A stretch of DNA of 6,226 bases from Bacteroidia bacterium (lineage in GTDB: Bacteria; Bacteroidota; Bacteroidia; JAESSM01; NORP286). The translations under genes and the position numbers were made by a program. Shown here one piece after another: positions 1-6,155 of the stretch. The stretch spans positions 1 to 6,226 of the forward strand of contig JAESSM010000035.1 in assembly GCA_016764115.1 (NCBI GenBank). Reading direction: 5' to 3'. The notes beneath the pieces are model-generated. The model searched no databases and had not been told where the DNA came from. It worked only from the letters and a program-made list of their open reading frames with translations. Within the stretch, counting starts at the first letter, position 1. Each line of letters begins with the position of its first letter.

Positions 1-1
1 C

Positions 2-2413
2 CTGATACAAATGAATCTTCTTGTTCATTGCCCCAATGAATTATTTATGACCAATGTTGAAACTAGCTTAACGATAGCGTTGGTTGCCGTTGGAATTGGT
101 TTGGGTTGTTTTGTTGCAGGCCTGTTTTCTAAGAACAGAGTAGAATTGGGTCTTGTACCAATAGGTGGTTTTGGATTGAGTATCGCCCTAACCCTATTGA
201 GTACTTTAGATCATTCAAAATTAAGCTTTTCGATCATATTAGGTATTGGAGCATTTTTCAGTGGATTTTTTAAAATACCTTTAAATGCGTGGATCCAGGA
301 ACGGGTTGAAGGACGAAAACTAGGGGAAATACTTGCTTATAACAACTTAGTGGTTTTCTTATTTATACTGATCTCTGCAGGAATTTTTGCTGTTGCAGAG
401 CCGGTTATGGGAAGCTCGGGCATCTTTGGCATCATTACCATTATTGCTTGGTTAATTGCCATAATAACTTTGGTTAATATTCCGGCCATGTTAGTTAGGT
501 TTATATTTTTTATTACTGCGCATTCCTTCTTTAAGCTCAAGATAATTGGTATTGAAAATATCCCAAAAAAATCTGGTGCGTTAATAGTAGCCAATCATAT
601 TTCTCTTATGGATTCATTTCTCGTAGCAGCTGCAGTTCCGCGCATGTTGAGGTTTGTAATGCTAAAAAAAGTATACGAGGTGCCTATATTAAATTGGTTT
701 TTCAAAAAAATGAATATGATTCCAATTGCTGGAAAAAGCACACCTGAAACACTAGCAGAATTTAACCAACGTTGCCAGGAAGAGATCAACAATGGACATG
801 TAGTTTGTATTTTTCCTGAAGGTCAAATAACCAGGATCGGACAACTGCTCGAATTTAAAAGAGGAATTGAGCATATAGCTAGCGGAATAGATGCCCCTAT
901 AATTCCATTAAATATGGATGGGATAGTTGGTTCTCCATTTTCATACGTTACGGGTACTTCAAAAATTGTTTGGCCATCACCATATACATTGTTACGGCCT
1001 GTGTCCATTCAAATAGGTGAACCAATGCCAAATACAAGTTCAGCATTTCAGGTAAGGCAAAGAGTGTTGGAATTGGGTGCTGATACATTTAAAAATAGAA
1101 TTAGACCCAGGCATACATTAGGTTATTGGTTTGTACGGAACGCTCGGAAAAATTCTAATCGTGTTCTTGCAATTGATGATAATGGGGACACAATTACTTA
1201 TGGCAAGATGTTATCTAAAACTTTTGCTTTGGCAATAGCTTTCAATAAAAACATTCCCAATATAAAGAATGTTGGGGTAATGTTGCCTCATAGTATCACC
1301 GGAATGGCAACCAATATATCACTGGCAATTGCTGGTAAAGTAAGTATCAATATTGACCCGAATCTGTCTGAGAATGAAATCAGGGATATAATAAATAAAT
1401 TGAAGATCAATGTACTCATAACAACGGAATCACTTAAAAGCACCTTGAAAATATTTGAGGATATTGATGTTGTAATTCTAGAAAAGGAAATCGAAGAATG
1501 GAGTAAGAACAAAAATCTGTTATCTCAATATTACAGCAGAATTCTGCCTCGATATTATATCAATAGGATCTGGAAAGAAAAAATCGACAAGAGTGATTTG
1601 GTAACTATTAATATCACTCAAAATGAGGATGGATCTCTAAAATACATTCCTTTAAGCCATGAAAATCTTTGCTCCAACCTGGCAGGATTAAAGCAACTTT
1701 ATGCTTTGAATAAGTCAGATCGTTTTGCAGGATTAGTTCATTACAGCCATTGCTTTGGGTATAACAGCAACTTATGGCTCCCAATTATCACAGAAACCAG
1801 CATTGTGTTTTTAGAACCTGAGCAAAAACAGGAACTTTTGAGAAACAAGATCAATCAATACAATTCAAATATCCTTTTGGGTTATGCACATCAACTGGAA
1901 TCTTTTCTTGACAGTTATTCCAGAGAAGATATACCGGAAGTAAAGTACATCATTTCAGGAGGAAGAGATATAAATAAAAAAATTCGCGAACAATGGAAAG
2001 GCCAGGAAGGTATTGTTATTCGTGCAGGTTATGGTAAACCCGAATGCGCACCAATAATTTCAGTTAATAGCATTGATTATAAAGGAGTGGATCTTACCGG
2101 AAAAAAGCAGATTCAGGAAGGTGATGTGGAAGAAACATATGGAAGACCATTACCCGGAGTAGCGGTTAAAATTGTTGACAAGAATGACTATTCAAAAGAA
2201 CTTGGTGATGGAGAGGAAGGAATACTATTAGTGAAGGGACCAAATGTGATACAAGGATACATTGATAACCCCGAGTTGAGTGCTAAATCCTTCCACGATG
2301 GATGGTTTATTACCGGAGATTTGGCTAATATTGATGCCAAAGGATTTATTTCAATAAATGACTCACATCTCAATGAACCAGAGTTAATTGAGAGTGACAA
2401 ATCCATTCAATAA
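2..2413 (+). CDS. LplT-PlsC-Aas type fusion: MFS transporter end, acyltransferase and degenerate acyl-ACP synthetase (5' partial)
   Basis: The frame is open to the left edge, so the ATG at 11 is probably internal and the first MFS helices are missing. Numbering from that ATG: about five hydrophobic helices (residues 21-158) match the end of a lysophospholipid-flippase-type MFS domain. A PlsC acyltransferase domain (about 175-345) follows, with the HX4D motif (H196, D201), FPEG (268-271) and IIPLNMDG (297-304). An AMP-binding domain (about 372-800) comes last. In known Aas/LplT systems, lysophospholipid is flipped across the inner membrane and re-acylated with acyl-ACP. Here the adenylation domain is odd. 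The usual TSGTTG/TSGSEG loop reads TQNEDGSLK (536-544), YGxTE reads YGKPE (674-678), and the protein stops right after the TGD/GFI region (768-780), without the C-terminal lid and its catalytic lysine. The acyltransferase looks functional; the synthetase is doubtful. The stop lies 11 bases before the next gene. Confidence 0.88.
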   Translation: MIQMNLLVHCPNELFMTNVETSLTIALVAVGIGLGCFVAGLFSKNRVELGLVPIGGFGLSIALTLLSTLDHSKLSFSIILGIGAFFSGFFKIPLNAWIQERVEGRKLGEILAYNNLVVFLFILISAGIFAVAEPVMGSSGIFGIITIIAWLIAIITLVNIPAMLVRFIFFITAHSFFKLKIIGIENIPKKSGALIVANHISLMDSFLVAAAVPRMLRFVMLKKVYEVPILNWFFKKMNMIPIAGKSTPETLAEFNQRCQEEINNGHVVCIFPEGQITRIGQLLEFKRGIEHIASGIDAPIIPLNMDGIVGSPFSYVTGTSKIVWPSPYTLLRPVSIQIGEPMPNTSSAFQVRQRVLELGADTFKNRIRPRHTLGYWFVRNARKNSNRVLAIDDNGDTITYGKMLSKTFALAIAFNKNIPNIKNVGVMLPHSITGMATNISLAIAGKVSINIDPNLSENEIRDIINKLKINVLITTESLKSTLKIFEDIDVVILEKEIEEWSKNKNLLSQYYSRILPRYYINRIWKEKIDKSDLVTINITQNEDGSLKYIPLSHENLCSNLAGLKQLYALNKSDRFAGLVHYSHCFGYNSNLWLPIITETSIVFLEPEQKQELLRNKINQYNSNILLGYAHQLESFLDSYSREDIPEVKYIISGGRDINKKIREQWKGQEGIVIRAGYGKPECAPIISVNSIDYKGVDLTGKKQIQEGDVEETYGRPLPGVAVKIVDKNDYSKELGDGEEGILLVKGPNVIQGYIDNPELSAKSFHDGWFITGDLANIDAKGFISINDSHLNEPELIESDKSIQ

Positions 2414-2424
2414 ACTATAGTCTC

Positions 2425-3945
2425 ATGCAAAAAAAGTATTGGTTTTACCTGTTAGGAGTAATTGCATTAACAGTAAGTGTTTACAGCATCTTGTATGAAA
2501 AAGCAAAAGACGAGCAACGCACAGATGCATGTTGGGATGGTATTAGCAGGAAGCTTAACACCAATCAATCCCCCGATTCTTTATTACACAGTGAAATAAT
2601 TGATTTTCAACAATTTGTTGAACAAAGCCTGGTTATTCGAGCCCAGATGTTAAAGGTAGCAGAAGAAATAAAAGAAACTCCTGATGATCCAATAAGCCCA
2701 AAAAATCTTGAATTACTTCGGGAAGGAACCGTTATTGCGATGGACCTCAGGGAGAAACTATATCTCTTTGCTGAAACTTATGAATGTGCCATTGAAGCTG
2801 AAGGCAACACTTTGAGTGAATATGGGATTACCTCTACCCTTAGATTAAAAGCTGTTATGCTTTCTCTTTCTGCAGCATTAACTCTCTATGATAATTATCT
2901 CCTGGGAGCTTTATTATTTGAAGGTGACGACCGTCTAAGGCGTTTGATCAATGATCCAGATATGGGATTTAGCATTAGTGCTAATAATTTGCTTGAAGTT
3001 AGTTGGTCAGCAAATTCTATTGCAAAGCAACAGAGGATCCAGAAAGGAATCAAATTTTTCGAAAAGGAATCAACCGTATTGGATAAGGAATATTCAGACA
3101 CTTATTATGAATACTTAAAACTACTGATAACATCCAGCCCATCCTATAATTACCTCCAAGAAATTGGGTTAGAAGGCATGGCATCAACTAAGTTCAAACT
3201 TTTAGGAAAAATTACTGCTGATGTAATCGCAGAACTGAGACAAGATGGCATGAACTCTATAAGTAAGTTCTTTGGTAATTCCGTTGGGTTGATAGAATCG
3301 AGAAAAGGGAAATTATATAATAACAAGGAAGTCGCAAAAAGTTTGAGGTCTATACTACAACCTCTGGACATAATATTAGAAAAAACACCTTTTAGATTGA
3401 CCGACAAATTGATTCCCGGCCATTTTGGACATGTTGCAATCTGGATTGGAAATGAAGCAGATCTTAATTCATTAGATATGTGGGACCATGAGTTACTGAA
3501 ACCATATCATGAAGAAATTATCAATGAAAATGGTGAAAATATAATTGAAGCTTTGCGAAGCGGGGTTCAGTTGAGTTCTTTAGAAGATTTTATGAATGTT
3601 GATGACATTGCAATTTTGCGACCTGTTTTTGACGAGAATACTTTATTGGAAGATCAAAAAGAAGCATTGCTGCTCGCAATTAGACAAATTGGAAAGGATT
3701 ATGATTTCAATTTTGATATAAATACCACTGAAAAAATTGTCTGTTCAGAATTGGCATATGTCTGTTACCCAACTATTGACTGGCCAACTGAGGCAACTTT
3801 AGGCCGCCATACCATAAGTCCAGATAATGTCGCCAAGCTTTGCTGGACAGGAACTCCCCTTCAACTCATTTCTTTTTATCACAATGGTAAATCCGTAAAC
3901 AAAGACAAACAGCTTGAATTATTAAAGGAACTGATGACTTTATAG
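2425..3945 (+). CDS. Membrane-anchored YiiX/YebB-like NlpC/P60 superfamily cysteine hydrolase
   Basis: 506 residues. One N-terminal hydrophobic helix (about 5-23) with no lipobox cysteine suggests a signal anchor that places the rest in the periplasm. Residues about 25-310 are a mostly helical region I do not recognise. The C-terminal third (about 325-480) fits the permuted papain-like YiiX/YaeF family (peptidase C92 type): PGHFGHVAIWIG (331-342) with likely catalytic H336, IIEAL (373-377) with E375, a GVQLSSLEDF segment, ILRP (397-400), YDFNFD (426-431) and CSELAY (440-445) with the likely nucleophile C440. The His-then-Cys order is the mark of the permuted fold. Relatives include amidases/peptidases and lipid acyltransferases of the LRAT type; the substrate here is unknown. 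The start lies 11 bases after the stop of the Aas-like gene, so the two are almost surely co-transcribed. No clear Shine-Dalgarno is seen, which is normal in Bacteroidota. Confidence 0.88.
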   Translation: MQKKYWFYLLGVIALTVSVYSILYEKAKDEQRTDACWDGISRKLNTNQSPDSLLHSEIIDFQQFVEQSLVIRAQMLKVAEEIKETPDDPISPKNLELLREGTVIAMDLREKLYLFAETYECAIEAEGNTLSEYGITSTLRLKAVMLSLSAALTLYDNYLLGALLFEGDDRLRRLINDPDMGFSISANNLLEVSWSANSIAKQQRIQKGIKFFEKESTVLDKEYSDTYYEYLKLLITSSPSYNYLQEIGLEGMASTKFKLLGKITADVIAELRQDGMNSISKFFGNSVGLIESRKGKLYNNKEVAKSLRSILQPLDIILEKTPFRLTDKLIPGHFGHVAIWIGNEADLNSLDMWDHELLKPYHEEIINENGENIIEALRSGVQLSSLEDFMNVDDIAILRPVFDENTLLEDQKEALLLAIRQIGKDYDFNFDINTTEKIVCSELAYVCYPTIDWPTEATLGRHTISPDNVAKLCWTGTPLQLISFYHNGKSVNKDKQLELLKELMTL

Positions 3946-3977
3946 GAAAATATTGGCTTATATACCATTGTACTTGA

Positions 3978-4056
3978 AACTACCTTAAAAGTTAAAAAAC
4001 CCCTGTCATTCTTCACTACGTTCAGAATGACAGAAAATGGACTTTTGAGGCAGCCT
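3978..4056. repeat. MITE/REP-like intergenic inverted repeat
   Basis: The core is a perfect 10-bp stem, CTGTCATTCT (4003-4012) with AGAATGACAG (4024-4033), around an 11-base loop. Outside it a second pair of arms, 3980-3992 and 4041-4053, matches in 11 of 13 positions (CTACCTTAAAAGT against the complement of ACTTTTGAGGCAG). The right end also contains the small palindrome GAGGCAGCCTC (4047-4057). The two nested stems form one imperfect long hairpin, as in a non-autonomous mobile repeat. Similar TGTCATTCTGAAC...GAAGAATGACA elements are scattered between genes in many Bacteroidota genomes (recalled, not searched here). On the plus strand the core hairpin is followed by AAAATGG, so it is a poor rho-independent terminator for the upstream genes. 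Read on the minus strand it is followed by GGTTTTTT and could stop antisense transcripts. Confidence 0.7.
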
Positions 4057-4128
4057 CTAACTATGGCAAGAAAAATAAAGCATGTTGTTCATTCGTTTTA
4101 CTTATAACATAGTAACCAATTAGGTAAA

Positions 4129-4968
4129 ATGAAACGGAGAAAGTTCATCACTGGAGTATTAGGTCTAGGAACAGCTGGAATCTTAACTGGTTTATACACT
4201 TGGCAAATCGAGCCATTCTGGTTGGAGTTCGTAAAAATTTCCATGCGCCTTAAGAATCTGCCCAATGAATTGATTGGGAAAACTTTGATGCAAATCAGTG
4301 ATTTACATGTAGGTAATAAATTTAGAAGAAGTTACTTAATTGAATCATTAAAGAAAGCACAAGAATTTAATCCTGACTATGTAGTTTACACAGGAGATTA
4401 TGTATCCTATGAATCACGGGAGCAACTCGATCAATTAAGAGAAGTATTAAAATCTGTAGTTAAAGGTAAAATTGGAACAGTTGGGATTTTAGGAAATCAC
4501 GATTATGCTCATAATTGGTCTCAACCTGAAGTAGCGCAAAAAATAACTGAAATTGTAACTGAAGCAGGTATACATGTACTTAGAAATGACCAGGTAGAAC
4601 TAAAGGGACTGAATTTAACAGGGCTCGATGATTACTGGGGAACCAATTATTATCCGAAAGAAATTATGTCCAAAATAAATCATGATGCCGCAAATATAGT
4701 CTTGTGCCATAACCCGGATGTTATGGATGAACCTATATGGAATAGTTATCAAAGTTGGGTTTTGTCAGGACATACTCATGGAGGACAATGTAAACCACCT
4801 TTCTTAATACCACCAGCATTGCCAGTTAAAAATAAGAGATACACTTGCGGTCAATTTGATTTTGCAGATGGAAGAATACTATATATTAACAGAGCATTAG
4901 GACATCTTTGGCAGGTTAGATTTAATGTTCGGCCTGAAATAACGATTTTCAAACTGGAAAAAGCGTAA
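4129..4968 (+). CDS. Tat-exported calcineurin-like metallophosphoesterase, YkuE/YaeI type
   Basis: 279 residues, a full-length member of the family. The N-terminus has a twin-arginine motif, RRKFIT (residues 3-8), then a short hydrophobic stretch (about 9-24), so export or membrane anchoring by the Tat pathway is likely; B. subtilis YkuE is a known Tat substrate. All metallophosphoesterase motifs are present: SDLH (57-60, D58 and H60), GD (89-90, D90), GNHD (122-125), H194 in CHNPD, and GHTHGG (214-219, H215 and H217). The tail NRALGHLWQVRFNVRPEI (254-271) matches the usual end of YkuE/YaeI proteins. Such enzymes are two-metal phosphodiesterases/phosphatases; the distantly related LpxH/LpxG enzymes cleave UDP-diacylglucosamine in lipid A synthesis, so a lipid substrate is possible but unproven. 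A weak AGG lies 7 bases before the ATG. It is separated from the upstream operon by 183 bases holding the repeat, so it probably has its own promoter. Confidence 0.92.
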   Translation: MKRRKFITGVLGLGTAGILTGLYTWQIEPFWLEFVKISMRLKNLPNELIGKTLMQISDLHVGNKFRRSYLIESLKKAQEFNPDYVVYTGDYVSYESREQLDQLREVLKSVVKGKIGTVGILGNHDYAHNWSQPEVAQKITEIVTEAGIHVLRNDQVELKGLNLTGLDDYWGTNYYPKEIMSKINHDAANIVLCHNPDVMDEPIWNSYQSWVLSGHTHGGQCKPPFLIPPALPVKNKRYTCGQFDFADGRILYINRALGHLWQVRFNVRPEITIFKLEKA

Positions 4969-5069
4969 TCAAATCAATAAAACTGTTGACAACAAGCGAT
5001 TATTAAAATAACATTTATCGCAATTAGTAGATATTTCATATTATTGAAAACAATGTTTCTTGTAAAAAG

Positions 5070-5114
5070 CGTTGTGGGCTATTGGCCACTATGATTTATT
5101 AGCCTTTGTTAGCA
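5070..5114 (-). other. attC-like site of the RDD cassette
   Basis: On the minus strand: R'' TGCTAAC (5114-5108), AAA, L''-like GGCTA (5104-5100), an 18-base spacer, L'-like TAGCC (5081-5077), then CACAACG ending at 5070. GGCTA and TAGCC are exact complements, giving the paired inner boxes of a short attC. R'' begins 5 bases after the RDD stop codon and is the exact complement of the first core of this cassette (GTTAGCA). The bases after the G are CTTTTT instead of TTRRRY, so the right-hand core is missing or decayed; this is probably the outer end of the array. Confidence 0.5.
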
Positions 5115-5119
5115 TTTCG

Positions 5120-5518
5120 TTATTTATTATAGACAACAACTGATCCAACCACAGAGTCATGAATTGCCTTTCGCTTTTTATTACTAGTTACAGTTAGTAA
5201 GGATATCCAACCCAATAACGCCTTGATGATGAATCGGATTATTGCTAAGAGAAAGGAAATATTATCTTTTTGATTGCTCTCTTTTTTGACTCTTATTCCA
5301 ATTATCATATGCCCTAGGGTTCCGCCAAGCATACTTGTGAAAATAGGGTCGTATAATCCAAAAATAAATATAAACGCGGCAATTCTAATACCATCTGGGA
5401 CATTATCAAAAGATGAAAATATAGATGAAACCGCAACCATTAACGCTAATAAAACCAATACATCTACAAACGCTGCTTTTATTCTGTCAATTAATTTCGG
5501 GTAATCTTGATCTATCAT
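5120..5518 (-). CDS. RDD family membrane protein
   Basis: 132 residues, a short single-domain RDD protein. The signature residues are present: R12 and D19 in the first segment (RIKAAFVD), GGTLGHMIIGIRV (65-77) after the second membrane helix, and H120-D121 in AIHDSVVG near the C-terminus. Hydrophobic segments lie at about 18-35, 44-62 and 88-108, so it is an inner-membrane protein with three helices. RDD proteins have been linked to ion or small-solute transport in a few bacteria, but most have no known role, and none is claimed here. The ATG at 5518 lies 26 bases after the core GTTAGCA and the stop is 5 bases before TGCTAAC, so the gene fills an integron-like cassette. It is convergent with the metallophosphoesterase gene. 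No Shine-Dalgarno or promoter is evident in the short leader, so transcription may come from the gene before it. Confidence 0.85.
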   Translation of the reverse strand: MIDQDYPKLIDRIKAAFVDVLVLLALMVAVSSIFSSFDNVPDGIRIAAFIFIFGLYDPIFTSMLGGTLGHMIIGIRVKKESNQKDNISFLLAIIRFIIKALLGWISLLTVTSNKKRKAIHDSVVGSVVVYNK

Positions 5519-5538
5519 GATTAAGTTGTTAATATAAT

Positions 5539-5591
5539 TGCTAACGTTCTGAATTAGCGTCCGTTTTAATGCCTTTTATTTTTTGTTAGGC
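5539..5591 (-). other. attC-like site between the two cassettes
   Basis: On the minus strand: R'' GCCTAAC (5591-5585, a perfect RYYYAAC) followed by AAA, ending in GCTAATTCAGAACG and the core TTAGCA (5544-5539), with crossover after the G at 5545. The right half resembles the right half of classical aadA-type attC sites (CTTAATTCAAGCGTTAG). The inner L'' and L' boxes are poorly complementary, so the fold is weak and the site may be decayed or divergent. R'' lies 27 bases past the stop of the four-helix protein gene and is the exact complement of that cassette's first core (GTTAGGC at 6072-6066). Confidence 0.5.
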
Positions 5592-5618
5592 ATAGTTTTT
5601 CTATTCACCTCAATTCAT

Positions 5619-6038
5619 TTATTTGCTTTTTGATATCTTCCCGGCCATTTTTCCGCCAAGCCATGCCATTGGAATATACGCGATAACGATATCTGTTGCT
5701 GCAAACCAAATTGGTCCAGGCAGCATGTAGTTAACCATAATTCCTCCTAATAAGAACAAACCACCAATGCTCAATGAAAATTTCATTTTGTGGTTCGCTG
5801 CTATCAAACCAGCAATGGCCGCACCAACCAAGGTACCTAAGGCGTGAGCCAAAAAAGGAAAAATAAAATATTCGAATTCTAAAGTGGGCATGACGGCTGC
5901 TAAAGCTTCCATATCATTAGGATCGACACCTTCTATTGGAATTAATTTATGGCCCATTTGAATAAGGCTCATATTGATAATGCTACCGCCCAACCACCCG
6001 GCTATAACGGCTAAAATATTTTTAACTATTGGATTCAT
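5619..6038 (-). CDS. Four-helix membrane protein of unknown function
   Basis: 139 residues with four likely membrane helices at about 5-25, 57-82, 87-107 and 110-132. Between helices 1 and 2 lies a polar loop (about 30-55) with an acidic GVDPNDME stretch. Notable segments are FPFLAHALGT (60-69), MLPGPIWFAATD (105-116) and the glycine-rich end AWLGGKMAG (125-133). I recall similar small proteins with the same segments in other Bacteroidota but know no function, and none is inferred. The ATG at 6038 is the first start after the core GTTAGGC that is not followed at once by a stop; a nearer ATG at about 6056 hits TAA after two codons. The leader is 33 bases from the crossover point and shows no Shine-Dalgarno. 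The gene is the cargo of the second cassette-like unit and points the same way as the RDD gene, 100 bases downstream. Confidence 0.8.
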   Translation of the reverse strand: MNPIVKNILAVIAGWLGGSIINMSLIQMGHKLIPIEGVDPNDMEALAAVMPTLEFEYFIFPFLAHALGTLVGAAIAGLIAANHKMKFSLSIGGLFLLGGIMVNYMLPGPIWFAATDIVIAYIPMAWLGGKMAGKISKSK

Positions 6039-6065
6039 AATCGTTTTTTTAAGTCATTTAGTTAT

Positions 6066-6072
6066 GCCTAAC
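6066..6072 (-). other. Core site (GTTAGGC) at the start of the second cassette
   Basis: On the minus strand this reads CCCGTTAGGC, a perfect GTTRRRY core preceded by C. It marks the point where the cassette with the four-helix protein joins whatever lies before it. A full attC for the preceding unit is not clear. A possible partner R'', TCCTAAC (6173-6167 on the minus strand), would give a 108-base site with an inner 8-base inverted pair, ATTTTAAC and GTTAAAAT. It violates the first consensus position and the fold is only partial, so I list the core alone. A small hairpin GGAGT/ACTCC lies directly beside it at 6074-6093. Confidence 0.45.
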
Positions 6073-6155
6073 GGGAGTCTGTGCATTTACTCCAATTTTA
6101 ACCTGAAGTAAATATAAGATTCCTTTGTATTATAGTGAAGTTGTTAAAATGCTGT

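Larger units (their letters stand above)
5070..6071 (-). mobile_element. Two-cassette integron-like array without integrase (CALIN-like)
   Basis: On the minus strand two units follow each other: 6071 down to 5545 (four-helix membrane protein) and 5544 down to 5070 (RDD protein). Each starts with the last six bases of a GTTRRRY-like core site and ends with an RYYYAAC-like R'' box that is its exact 7-base complement: GTTAGGC with GCCTAAC, and GTTAGCA with TGCTAAC. That is the relation expected when a circular cassette carries one attC. Both R'' boxes are followed by AAA, and the sequence before the crossover point ends in AACG at both downstream sites, as in classical attC sites. Unit lengths are 527 and 475 bases, each with one gene in the same direction, a 26-33 base leader and a short trailer. 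No integrase or attI is visible; the rest of the array may lie beyond the right edge. Confidence 0.6.

Noticed and set aside
11..13. ATG at 11 as the true start of the first gene
   Set aside because: The frame is open upstream to the edge and the product begins inside an MFS domain, so the real start lies outside the window.
2405..2560. Frameshift that would restore the missing C-terminal lid of the adenylation domain
   Set aside because: The following frames encode the start of the next protein; no lid motif is seen in any frame.
4003..4033. Hairpin read as a rho-independent terminator for the plus-strand operon
   Set aside because: It is followed by AAAATGG, not by a T run. It fits better as the core of a dispersed repeat.
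4075..4128. Promoter for the metallophosphoesterase gene (TTGTTC ... TATAAC)
   Set aside because: The spacing is about 12 bases and no TAnnTTTG box is present; a promoter is expected here but cannot be placed.
4986..5014. TTGACA, 17-base spacer, TAACAT on the plus strand, resembling a sigma-70 promoter
   Set aside because: The -10 matches only 4 of 6, Bacteroidota use a different consensus, and it points antisense into the minus-strand cassette genes with no plus gene to serve.
4996..5021. GCGAT...ATCGC inverted repeat after the metallophosphoesterase gene
   Set aside because: Only 5 base pairs around a 16-base AT-rich loop and no T run; no better than chance.
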